32,443 nt of DNA, from assembly GCA_023443925.1 (NCBI GenBank), contig JAEZSL010000389.1:1-32443 (forward strand), read 5' to 3'. Shown here piece after piece: positions 1-7,128 of the stretch. The stretch is from Bacillota bacterium (GTDB taxonomy: Bacteria; Bacillota_A; Clostridia; Lachnospirales; Lachnospiraceae). Each line of letters begins with the position of its first letter. Within the stretch, counting starts at the first letter, position 1. Both the position numbers and the translations under genes were made by a program. Below the pieces are notes generated by a model. It had not been told where the DNA came from and did no database searches. It saw nothing but the letters and a program-made list of their open reading frames with translations.

Positions 1-172
1 GTTTCCCTTTACTTCTGTATCGTGTCATATCTCTGGAATCAGCCAGTTCCTTATCAAAGGACTCCAACATACTCTGGGTGATTTCTCTTGCCAGTTCGCA
101 CACATAAGAATAAATTTTTTTCTCAAACTCCTTGAAAGATACAAGTTTCTCGTCTACAATAGTATTCAACAT
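1..172 (-). CDS. ISLre2-family transposase, N-terminal part (cut by window edge)
   Basis: The minus-strand reading frame starts with ATG at 172 and stays open to base 1, giving 57 residues beginning MLNTIVDEKLVSFKEFEKKI. The run LVSFKEFEKKIY and a following Cys-containing helix match, from memory, the N terminus of ISLre2-family transposases (DDE enzymes that move ISLre2 insertion sequences). A good ribosome binding site (AAAGGAG) lies 5-11 bases upstream of the ATG. Only the first eighth or so of a normal transposase of about 450 residues is visible, so it cannot be said whether the element is intact. The IS end should lie between 173 and about 330, but I could not fix the terminal inverted repeat. 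Confidence 0.8.
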   Translation of the reverse strand, partial: MLNTIVDEKLVSFKEFEKKIYSYVCELAREITQSMLESFDKELADSRDMTRYRSKGK

Positions 173-232
173 ACAGTCTCCTTTACGTATTTTTCTCGAC
201 AATTAATATCATAAAGAAAAACTGTATGTTTG

Positions 233-265
233 GGAAGTAGAGATTTTAATCTCTACTTCCTTTTT
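233..265 (+). terminator. Perfect 13-bp inverted repeat followed by T5
   Basis: GGAAGTAGAGATT (233-245) is the exact reverse complement of AATCTCTACTTCC (248-260), separated by TT and followed by five T on the plus strand. This has the form of an intrinsic terminator for plus-strand transcription, although the stem is AT-rich. No plus-strand gene precedes it inside the window. It lies upstream of the transposase, so it may belong to the insertion sequence and insulate it from flanking transcription. Confidence 0.5.
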
Positions 266-330
266 GGTTTACATAACTAAAATATCTAATTATTGTGCCA
301 ACTAAAATTTTACACTAACTTACTCCAGTC

Positions 331-354
331 GAATTACAAACGAGTTTGCAATTC
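331..354. other. 24-base near-perfect palindrome after the glycosyltransferase gene
   Basis: GAATTACAAAC, GA, GTTTGCAATTC forms an 11-bp stem. As minus-strand RNA the single non-matching pair becomes a G-U wobble, so the minus-strand transcript pairs fully. It begins 22 bases after the stop of the minus-strand glycosyltransferase gene, a place where a transcript end is expected, but no T run follows. It could be a 3'-end stabilising hairpin or part of the insertion site of the neighbouring IS. Confidence 0.4.
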
Positions 355-375
355 TCATTCCGCTTTCATTATATC

Positions 376-1419
376 CTACGAAAGATAGATACTTTCCACT
401 TTATTTTTAGCATGCCCTGCCAAATCCATCAGTTTTTTGTATTCCTCTTTAAGCTGGACTCCGACTGCTTTTATACTTCTTTCTGTTACAACCTTATGCC
501 CATTTTCAACCAGTGACGGTAATTCCTGGTTTACAATCCCTTCGATTTTACTCTGAAATTGCAACAGCCCGCTGCCTTTATAAACATCTCTTCCGTCAAC
601 CAGCCACTCGCTATAAATCGATATATCCCGGATCAGGATTGGTATCTTCATAGCCAGCGCTTCCAGCAAAACGATCCCTTCTGTTTCCTCATGGGTCAGG
701 AACAGGAATAAATCACTTCCGCCGTAGGCTTCCCGAAGCTCTTCTCGGTTCACATAACCCGGGAAATAAAGGTTTGGAAGCTTCGTATTGACTGCCTTTT
801 TTACACGGTTTGATACCGTATTTAAATTGGTATATCCAAACCAGATAAATTTATAGTCCGGCATTGCCTTTGCCAGTTCAACGAAATCCAGGATACCTTT
901 CCGCTCTATGTAAAGTCCGGCTGATACAATGATCTTATCTTCTTTTGTAAAATGATACTTATCCCGGAAATTATCTCTATACTCTTCTTTTCTCTCAAAA
1001 TACTCCAGGTCAATTCCGTTTGAAATACTCATAATGGGTTTTTTCAGTCCATAGCCCTCTAAAAGACTTTTTGAATAAGGAGTGGGCGTAATAATCAGGT
1101 CACCGCTGTTATAACATTTCATAATCCATTTTTTATATAGGGGAGCTATTATATTAGAACAAAGAAACGAATTCTTAAAATCTTCTTCTGTTGAGTGGGC
1201 ATGGTATATGATCTTTTTACCCTTCGCCTTAGCCAACAGAGCCATACAGAAAGAACTTAAAAAAATTGTGTTTATATGGATAATATCATAATCTTCTTTT
1301 ATGTCCGTAGTGTAAGAAACATTATTTTCTTCCAATGCCTTTTTCTGATGATAGATTGCCCTTCCTACACCGCTCTTTTCTACAAGCCTTAGATGGCTTG
1401 AATATAATAAAATTTTCAT
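376..1419 (-). CDS. GT4-family glycosyltransferase, CpoA/LafB-like (glycolipid galactosyltransferase)
   Basis: A 347-residue protein with a GT-B fold, GT4 family. The start chosen is MKILLYSSHLR, which has AGGAGG nine bases upstream; the frame stays open 54 codons further up, but that stretch overlaps the neighbouring gene and lacks a site. Visible family marks are the N-terminal KSGVGRAIYHQ loop, YDIIHINT, HAHSTEEDFKNSF, TPTPYSKSLLEGYG, SNGIDLEYF and the C-terminal nucleotide-sugar motif EETEGIVLLEAL (about residues 245-256). The whole pattern resembles streptococcal CpoA and Listeria LafB, which add galactose to glucosyl-diacylglycerol, the anchor of lipoteichoic acid. It follows the VTT-domain gene by 17 bases, so they are probably one operon. 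The family call is firm; the exact sugar is inferred. Confidence 0.85.
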   Translation of the reverse strand: MKILLYSSHLRLVEKSGVGRAIYHQKKALEENNVSYTTDIKEDYDIIHINTIFLSSFCMALLAKAKGKKIIYHAHSTEEDFKNSFLCSNIIAPLYKKWIMKCYNSGDLIITPTPYSKSLLEGYGLKKPIMSISNGIDLEYFERKEEYRDNFRDKYHFTKEDKIIVSAGLYIERKGILDFVELAKAMPDYKFIWFGYTNLNTVSNRVKKAVNTKLPNLYFPGYVNREELREAYGGSDLFLFLTHEETEGIVLLEALAMKIPILIRDISIYSEWLVDGRDVYKGSGLLQFQSKIEGIVNQELPSLVENGHKVVTERSIKAVGVQLKEEYKKLMDLAGHAKNKVESIYLS

Positions 1420-1436
1420 AGTGAACCTCCTTTTCC

Positions 1437-2093
1437 TTACAATTGTTGAATCAACGTGATCAGGTATCGGCCTGCAGAAACCAGCCCCATGCTGTAAATT
1501 GCAATTGATAGTGGTTTTCCTAATAAAATAATAGCTGTAAACTTCATTAATTTCATTTTTGTCAAACCGGCTATATAGCATAACAAATCATCTGGTGCCA
1601 TGGGGAAGAAAATAGCACAGGCAAACATAATATCAAATTTCTTGCCCCGGTCAACCCAGCCGATATATTTCTCAAATGATTTTTCTCCTACAATACCTCT
1701 GACAAATCTTCTTCCATACCTCTTTGAGAGAAGGAAGACTATAATTGAACCAACACAAATTCCAATATAGTTATAAACAAATCCCATCCAAGGCCCGAAA
1801 ATTATAATACCTGCAATACAGCCAACGGCCCCCGGCAATATTGGGATAACAACCTGTATAATCTGAATAAGTACAAATATCAACGGCCCCCATATACCAA
1901 AACCAACAATAAAATTTTTAAATGTTTCGGTTGAGCTGAACAATCCGTTTTTATATCCCCAAAAAATAAAAATACCAATTATAGACATACCGATACAGGT
2001 ACATATATTTACGAAACCGAATCTAGGTCTTTTAGTATCCATAGACTTTATCACCACCATTTCGGATTCTTTATCCTTTTGAATAATATTCAC
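1437..2093 (-). CDS. VTT-domain (DedA-like, TVP38/TMEM64 family) membrane protein
   Basis: 218 residues with a GTG start preceded by AGAGGTGG at seven bases. There is a short charged N-terminal tail, a transmembrane segment at about residues 27-46, and then the VTT/SNARE-associated core (about 60-215) with the re-entrant-type stretches IPILPGAVGCIAGIIIFGP and FFPMAPDDLLCYIAGLTKM. The GxxxG/PxxPG-like prolines and the acidic pair in PMAPDD are typical of bacterial relatives of TMEM41B/DedA, thought to scramble lipids across the membrane. It is followed at 17 bases by a glycolipid glycosyltransferase, which fits a shared role in membrane glycolipid assembly (inference). An internal ATG at residue 12 is an alternative start. 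Confidence 0.8.
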   Translation of the reverse strand: MNIIQKDKESEMVVIKSMDTKRPRFGFVNICTCIGMSIIGIFIFWGYKNGLFSSTETFKNFIVGFGIWGPLIFVLIQIIQVVIPILPGAVGCIAGIIIFGPWMGFVYNYIGICVGSIIVFLLSKRYGRRFVRGIVGEKSFEKYIGWVDRGKKFDIMFACAIFFPMAPDDLLCYIAGLTKMKLMKFTAIILLGKPLSIAIYSMGLVSAGRYLITLIQQL

Positions 2094-2618
2094 GTTGAAA
2101 CCACCTCTTTTACAGTAACTTTACTACAGTTTACCTCATTTTTATAAACAATCTATTATCAAAAAATTAAGTTTGTTTAAAGATTGTTTTGCCTGCTATT
2201 ATATATAACGACTTAGTTTTATATTTTTCTTCAATAAATAAAATAAAGGTAGGTCCATTTGAAAAAACAGGAGTTCCGGTCAGACAATATTCCAGGAGTA
2301 TGCGGCAGTGATTAGGAATAGGAAAACCCTTGTTCATATGCCTCAGGTGATTTTTTAGACGAGCCGATTATAAGTCTTGATTTTGTCGGCTGAATGAATA
2401 TTATGATTTAATGAATTTAACCGTGAAATGAATGTCACAGTACTTCCCTTTTAAAGCAAAATATCGAAATTATATAACATGGTATGTATAGTTAAATCTG
2501 TCATTATTATGGAGGCTACGGTAAGAGCAGATATTTTAGCATATAAGAATATTTATATAGCTTCTAAGTTTTAACAGCATTGACGTCCAATTAATTATCT
2601 AATTCTATAGCTAGCAAT
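2094..2618. other. 525-base gap without a recognisable gene
   Basis: No convincing coding region is visible. At 2146-2154 and 2181-2189 the perfect inverted repeat AAACAATCT/AGATTGTTT brackets 26 bases upstream of the VTT gene and could be an operator or part of its promoter region. Between about 2250 and 2400 the composition becomes more gene-like, and a 28-codon minus frame ending at 2312 reads LIIGSSKKSPEAYEQGFSYS; this may be a scrap of a decayed gene but I do not recognise it. Confidence 0.3.
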
Positions 2619-2918
2619 TTATTCTTCTTTATACCCATGATGAAAAATTTTAAATAGCTTACAGCCATCATATATTCCAGCTAAATAGCTTAAAGTACTA
2701 TATTCTGCATTACTGACATCTGTCCATAATAAAAGTTCTTCAATAATGTTTCTTTGCTCTTTTAAAAGTTCCATATTGAGATAATCTTTCTCTGCCGAAT
2801 CCTGTTTTTCACATGCTTTTTGATAATTCAAATCGTTATTTAATAAATTTCTGAGAGTTATCTCCTTCAATTCAAGCAACATCCTTTTTAATGCATCATT
2901 AAAATCCATGTTATCCAT
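2619..2918 (-). CDS. Small helical protein of unknown function
   Basis: 99 residues starting MDNMDFNDALKRM. This ATG is preferred over one nine codons upstream because GGAGGG sits exactly six bases before it. The product is predicted to be all-helical and soluble, with acidic and basic residues alternating through NYQKACEKQDSAEKDYLN, and it ends with YLAGIYDGCKLFKIFHHG. The layout (a short helix, a charged hairpin, then a Gly-rich last helix) faintly recalls the small clostridial DUF6809 proteins, but I cannot confirm that. It stands alone, with 300-500 base gaps or repeats on both sides. Function unknown. Confidence 0.6.
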   Translation of the reverse strand: MDNMDFNDALKRMLLELKEITLRNLLNNDLNYQKACEKQDSAEKDYLNMELLKEQRNIIEELLLWTDVSNAEYSTLSYLAGIYDGCKLFKIFHHGYKEE

Positions 2919-2970
2919 ATTTATCCCTCCACTTATTTCTTTCACCTTGTTTTATCATAACACAACTGCA

Positions 2971-3050
2971 AATATAAAAAGTACCCAGATAGGAACCAAT
3001 ATAAAAAAGATTTCTCGATTGTCCAATATAAAATAAGCGATTCTTTATGT
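2971..3050. repeat. Three degenerate 27-bp tandem repeats upstream of the small gene
   Basis: AATATAAAA begins at 2971, 2998 and 3025, an exact 27-base period; the second and third copies share the longer CCAATATAAAA. On the minus strand this reads TTTTATATTGG. The array lies just upstream of the start of the 99-residue protein and downstream of the terminator at 3051, so it is in promoter position. It may be a set of regulator binding sites on one DNA face or only an AT-rich tandem duplication. Confidence 0.45.
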
Positions 3051-3081
3051 AAAAAAAGCACGAAAATTGATTCGTGCTTTT
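3051..3081 (-). terminator. Intrinsic terminator ending the cluster A operon
   Basis: AAAAGCACGAA (3054-3064) pairs perfectly with TTCGTGCTTTT (3071-3081) around a six-base loop. On the minus strand the stem is followed by seven T. It lies about 10 bases beyond the stop of the gene remnant at 3092 and is the first strong terminator below the FAD oxidoreductase gene. Confidence 0.85.
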
Positions 3082-3091
3082 AAAATTCATC

Positions 3092-3230
3092 TTATTCAAA
3101 AGAAATTTGCATGCTTCGTATTATTGCTATGCCAGTATCTCCAGCATATGTAAGACCAAATTTCATGCAAGTTTGAAGTTCTTTTCACTTATTTGCTGAT
3201 AGATATCGCCAACAAAGTAATCGTTCTTAC
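3092..3230 (-). pseudogene. Frameshifted C-terminal gene remnant
   Basis: Directly after the oxidoreductase stop, one minus frame reads SKNDYFVGDIYQQISEKNFK and continues LA to a stop, and the next frame resumes at MKFGLTYAGDTGIAIIRSMQ with ISFE and a TAA at 3092-3094. Joining them at about 3165 with one added base gives an uninterrupted, protein-like segment of some 45 residues. There is no start or ribosome site of its own, and it ends about 10 bases before a terminator. I read it as the tail of a decayed gene whose 5' part was lost. I do not recognise the family. Confidence 0.4.
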
Positions 3231-4580
3231 TTATAATACCGCATCCTGTTCAAGTAATTTAATCTGCAGCTCATTTACGTTTAATTCTGATACTTTTATG
3301 TTCTGACTGATACACAAGGCCGCAGCCGTCCCGGCTGCCTGTCCTAAGGCAAAGGCACTTGGGGTCAGTCTTATTGCTGCCTGGGCTTCAAAGGAGGCGG
3401 ATGCACATCTGCCGGCAACCAGCAGGTTATTGATATCCCTTCCATAAAGGATTTCAAAAGGCAGTTCATAATGTGTACCTGGTTCTGATAAAGCTGCACT
3501 TTCTGTACCTGCTCCACTCGGATTGTGTATATCAATGGGATAGGCACTCAGACATATTTTTGTTGGAAACGTTCTGCAGGATAAAATATCCTCTGCTGTC
3601 AGAGTATATGCCCCAACTAATTGCCTGGAGCTTCTGGCTCCGATTTTAGGCCCGGTGAATTCTAAAACAGCAGATTGGAAGCCCGGAATCTCACAGCGCA
3701 AAAATAAGTCCAGTTCAAAGCACTGTTTACGTCCTAAAGCTTCACCCTTACTCAGTTCTTCGGCATTTGTAGGATCTAAACCAATGACGCGGGTGGTATT
3801 TATAATCACTTCTCCGGGCACGTTGGTTTCAAATAATAACAGTTCTTCCCTTGGAAAGGACAGCTCTTTTCTATCGATTGCAGCTTTCATTTCTTTTGCA
3901 AAGCCTGCCACTGCAATGGGCATGCCGGAACGAATCAATTCTTCTTTATCCTTAAGCCTTGGAAATTCATTCAAGTGTTCCAGGATATGATTTTTTAATT
4001 GGCTGATATCCACGTTACAATATTTCACATTCATGGTCATGGGCTGCATCTTATGATCACTTTCACGCCCTTTTGTCATGGAGGCTCCGGACATATATGC
4101 TAAATCTCCGTCACCGGTTGCATCAATATAAATGTCCGCCTGGACTTTTGATAAACCCTCACAATTACATATAGTCACTTCTGATATAGTTCCCTCTTTA
4201 CTTATCGCCTCCGCTACAGAGGTATGGAATAAAACTTTAACGCCTGCTTCTTCCATCATCTCATCCAAAACTAATTTAAGCAATTCACTGGAGAAAGGTG
4301 TCGTATAACTAACAAATTTCGTAGTGTCCTCTATATGACCGCAGCTGCCGTTCTTCTGTTTCAGCCTTGCTACGATCTCTTCCCCGATTCCTTTAATAAT
4401 TTGCTTATCTCCGGTAAAGTAAGTCATCATAGGTCCGACTCCGCATAAGGTTAAACTTCCCCCAAGAAAACCACTTTCTTCAATTAACAGAGTCACGGCG
4501 CCGTTTCTGGCAGAGGCAATTGCCGCCGCACATCCGGATACGCCGCCTCCTGCTATGCATACATCTATTTTTTTATCCAT
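3231..4580 (-). CDS. FAD-dependent oxidoreductase (FAD_oxidored, PF12831 type)
   Basis: 449 residues. The N-terminal dinucleotide-binding motif GGGVSG is at residues 11-16 with an acidic residue ending the next strand (LLIEESGFLGG). The second FAD contact YIDATGDGDLAYMSG is mid-protein, and the C-terminal flavin motif NLLVAGRCASASFEAQAAIR precedes SAFALGQAAGTAAALC. This pattern is that of PF12831 flavoproteins, soluble enzymes often found in carbohydrate-degradation loci, whose substrates are mostly unknown. No signal peptide is seen. The start has GGGAG nine bases upstream, inside a repeated hairpin module. It is the last intact gene of cluster A. Oxidation of a sugar or sugar-derived intermediate is the likely job, but the substrate cannot be read from the sequence. 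Confidence 0.85.
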   Translation of the reverse strand: MDKKIDVCIAGGGVSGCAAAIASARNGAVTLLIEESGFLGGSLTLCGVGPMMTYFTGDKQIIKGIGEEIVARLKQKNGSCGHIEDTTKFVSYTTPFSSELLKLVLDEMMEEAGVKVLFHTSVAEAISKEGTISEVTICNCEGLSKVQADIYIDATGDGDLAYMSGASMTKGRESDHKMQPMTMNVKYCNVDISQLKNHILEHLNEFPRLKDKEELIRSGMPIAVAGFAKEMKAAIDRKELSFPREELLLFETNVPGEVIINTTRVIGLDPTNAEELSKGEALGRKQCFELDLFLRCEIPGFQSAVLEFTGPKIGARSSRQLVGAYTLTAEDILSCRTFPTKICLSAYPIDIHNPSGAGTESAALSEPGTHYELPFEILYGRDINNLLVAGRCASASFEAQAAIRLTPSAFALGQAAGTAAALCISQNIKVSELNVNELQIKLLEQDAVL

Positions 4581-4585
4581 TTTTT

Positions 4586-4686
4586 ATTACTCCCGTCCAC
4601 GTGCCTAAGCACGTATTCTAATCAGGACAGTGAAAACTATGCTTTTTATTTTTCACATTACTCCCGTCCGCGCGCTTTAGCACGCA
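4586..4686 (-). repeat. Two copies of a hairpin plus Shine-Dalgarno module
   Basis: On the minus strand the string GGACGGGAGTAAT occurs twice (4586-4598 and 4657-4669), each directly preceded by a hairpin: ACGTGC-TTAG-GCACGT in the proximal copy (4599-4614) and CGTGC-TAAA-GCGCG, with one G-U pair, in the distal copy. The proximal copy supplies the ribosome binding site of the FAD oxidoreductase. The distal copy is followed by a possible 12-codon GTG frame ending at TAG 4618-4620. Between the copies GTGAAAA/TTTTCAC (4630-4636 with 4650-4656), closed by GGAC/GTCC, can form a further hairpin that involves the distal site. Confidence 0.6.
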
Positions 4687-4700
4687 TATCATTTCTATCA

Positions 4701-7085
4701 CTACTTACCCGGTTGATATATATGTAAGTCTTTTCCGATTCCAAATTTAACAAAATTCCAGCTATCCTTACGGGTTTTTTTAGGGAAACGGACCGGATCA
4801 GCAAAATTCTTAATTCCTTCATATTGACTGGGTGATATGAACCGGTAATCTCCGCCCAGATAATGATGAGGCCCGTAGGAATTGTAAGTACTGGGATAGC
4901 AGGTAATATCAAGTACATGGTGTCCGGGTTCTATTTCAAAAGGTATACTCCAGCTGCTTCCGTGAATATAAGCAGTTTGGTCATCAACCGAGATCTTTAA
5001 CATATCTGCATAAACCCCTTCAACTTTTAAGGTGTCCGCCAAAATCAGTTCTGTATTGGTAAATTTTTTTGATATTGTGATTTTGGTACCAAGAAACGGA
5101 AAACCACTTTCTATAAAATTATCACATTTTATTTCTTCCATTTTACCTGAAATATAAAAGGGCCCGTCTGTAACAAGCTCCCGTTTCCCCTTATTTTCAT
5201 AGCTCTCAGTGCTCAATACCCGGAAGTCACCTCTAACATATAGAAATGGCTGTTTTTCCACCGCTTTGGATACATCAATCTTAATAACCCAGAGTGGTTT
5301 CTTTGTTAATGCCTCCGGAATCTGATACAGATATCCGTCTTTGTCTAAATGAGCTTCTAATTTATGATCATTAAAAATAAGTCCATCTATTTTATCACTG
5401 CTAAAGAGATGGATGTTTTTTAGTTTCTCTTCATTCTGAACCTTTAATAAGCATTCATAAAGATCTTCTTTCTGTTCATTGAAAGGCAGCAGCAGCTGAT
5501 TTTCACCACTGCTCTTATATTTCCAGGGAGTCTGTGCTATGGACAGCTTTTTATACTTGCAGTCCTTATCTTTTCGATAATCCCTCTGTTTTAAACTTTC
5601 TCTTGCCATGAGAAAGCCCTTACTTTTTATCTCCTTTAGAGAGTCTGTATTGTCCCATAAGCATCCGTTTGATAGAATGACTTTTTCATAAGTCATACTT
5701 CCGATCTTAACTCCGGCCGGGGTCACCTTTGCAAATTCTTCTATTATTTTCTCTTCTGTAACATCAAAACGTATCTGTTTACTATTACATTGCTCCGCAA
5801 ACTCCATAAATTCAGTGGAAATCCTGCCTCCGGGGCTGTCCGGGACACCGCTGCCATCATGAACATTGACTGCTCTGGAATCATTAGGACGAAAACCGGC
5901 CATAACACCTCTTGTGGGTGCCACGAGTAAATAGCGTGTTTTTTTCTCTTCTTCTTTATGATAGGTTTTTTCCCATTGCCTGATTTCCTGCAGGATTCCT
6001 GCAAAACCACTCTTCCAGGTCATATGTAAGGGCAGCGACGGAGGCCAATCCCTGATTGCTTCTCCTGTTAGCTGAAATTGCTGCAAATGCAGGGCAAAAG
6101 TATTAATACCGCATTGTATCAGCCATTTCATATAATTGATGAAATCTTCCGGGGTAAGTCCCCAGCCGCTGCCTCCCATTGCTTCACATAAACTATCACC
6201 GTTCTGAAACTGTTTTGCAATGGAACTTGCAATTCTGGGATAGTAACCATTTCCAGGGAATCGTTCCAGCGCATCCACTGCCGGCACCGTTACATTTCTT
6301 AAAATCTGATAACAGGAACTGCTAAAGGATACCTGTAGATATGGATTTTCTTCCCCTTTTGTATGTGCAGCGTACTTTTTATTGTAGCGGACGCACCAAT
6401 CGCGGACCGGACGATAAAAGCTTTCCACCAGAAGTTCATTTAAGGTCTCCCAGTACTGGTACCTTACCTTTTGGCAGTTTTCACCGTCTTCAAATAATTG
6501 ATGTAAGGAATCCTCGAGTCTCTCCTGATATTTTTTCTCATAGACAGAAGATAATTCTTCGCACCAGGGTACTCCACCCTGTGTTATTGAAGCACCTTGT
6601 CCATTCAGATAACCCACTTCATCCTGAAAAAAACCTTCCACATAGTCAAAGGCTTCTTCCGTCAACCCTTTCCGGTACTTTTCAAAACTTTCCTCAAGGA
6701 ATAGTTTACCGGCACGGGGGTCCAGTGAACTGATCTCATTTCTGGTTTTAACTTTTATACCTTGCGCGGTTTTATTTAAGTAATTGCTTCTTGCCTCCGG
6801 GTATCTTTTATTCACATCTTCGCCGGCTCTTCCGGACGGCCATCCGTTTTTATCATGAAGCCAGAAACTCATATTTAATGATTTGGCATATAAAATTAAT
6901 TCCGAAAGAATATTCATATATTCATTGCTTAAATACTCTGTGTTATCAGGATAATTTCCGGGCTGAAATATAATACCATCCAAACCACACTCCTTCATTT
7001 GCAGCAGTTGAGGTTTCATTCTATCCAGAGCAAGCTTATCATTGATTGCCCAAAAACTTAAAAATTTTAATCTATCCTCTTTCAT
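4701..7085 (-). CDS. GH106-like glycoside hydrolase (alpha-L-rhamnosidase-related)
   Basis: 794 residues, cytoplasmic (no signal peptide). The N-terminal part reads as a TIM barrel of the GH106-like type: LDGIIFQPG near residue 35, the hallmark FWLHDKNGWPSGRAGEDV at about 74-91, GFFQDEVGYL at about 151-160, and LCEAMGGSGWGLTPEDF near residue 300 followed by CGINTFALH. E156 and the Glu of CEAMG are candidate catalytic or metal-binding acids (inference by comparison with GH106). The C-terminal 250 residues look like beta-sandwich domains. Characterised GH106 enzymes are rhamnosidases, usually 900-1,100 residues, so this is a short member and the sugar may differ. AGGAG lies nine bases before the ATG; the gene follows the regulator by 43 bases. 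Confidence 0.75.
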   Translation of the reverse strand: MKEDRLKFLSFWAINDKLALDRMKPQLLQMKECGLDGIIFQPGNYPDNTEYLSNEYMNILSELILYAKSLNMSFWLHDKNGWPSGRAGEDVNKRYPEARSNYLNKTAQGIKVKTRNEISSLDPRAGKLFLEESFEKYRKGLTEEAFDYVEGFFQDEVGYLNGQGASITQGGVPWCEELSSVYEKKYQERLEDSLHQLFEDGENCQKVRYQYWETLNELLVESFYRPVRDWCVRYNKKYAAHTKGEENPYLQVSFSSSCYQILRNVTVPAVDALERFPGNGYYPRIASSIAKQFQNGDSLCEAMGGSGWGLTPEDFINYMKWLIQCGINTFALHLQQFQLTGEAIRDWPPSLPLHMTWKSGFAGILQEIRQWEKTYHKEEEKKTRYLLVAPTRGVMAGFRPNDSRAVNVHDGSGVPDSPGGRISTEFMEFAEQCNSKQIRFDVTEEKIIEEFAKVTPAGVKIGSMTYEKVILSNGCLWDNTDSLKEIKSKGFLMARESLKQRDYRKDKDCKYKKLSIAQTPWKYKSSGENQLLLPFNEQKEDLYECLLKVQNEEKLKNIHLFSSDKIDGLIFNDHKLEAHLDKDGYLYQIPEALTKKPLWVIKIDVSKAVEKQPFLYVRGDFRVLSTESYENKGKRELVTDGPFYISGKMEEIKCDNFIESGFPFLGTKITISKKFTNTELILADTLKVEGVYADMLKISVDDQTAYIHGSSWSIPFEIEPGHHVLDITCYPSTYNSYGPHHYLGGDYRFISPSQYEGIKNFADPVRFPKKTRKDSWNFVKFGIGKDLHIYQPGK

Positions 7086-7128
7086 GCCAGATCTCTCCTG
7101 ATTATCTTACTCTAGCGCTGCAGGTACA

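Noticed and set aside
2250..2400. Gene-like composition in the 500-base gap
   Set aside because: The longest frame is 28 codons without start or ribosome site, and no family was recognised; recorded only as a possible scrap.
2911..3099. 62-codon minus frame with repeated FYIG words
   Set aside because: It runs through the terminator hairpin and the 27-base repeats, and overlaps the true start of the 99-residue protein; the FYIG words are the repeat read in translation.
4658..4918. 86-codon minus frame ending RAKARGRE
   Set aside because: It lies out of frame inside the GH106-like gene and its tail is the hairpin module read as protein.
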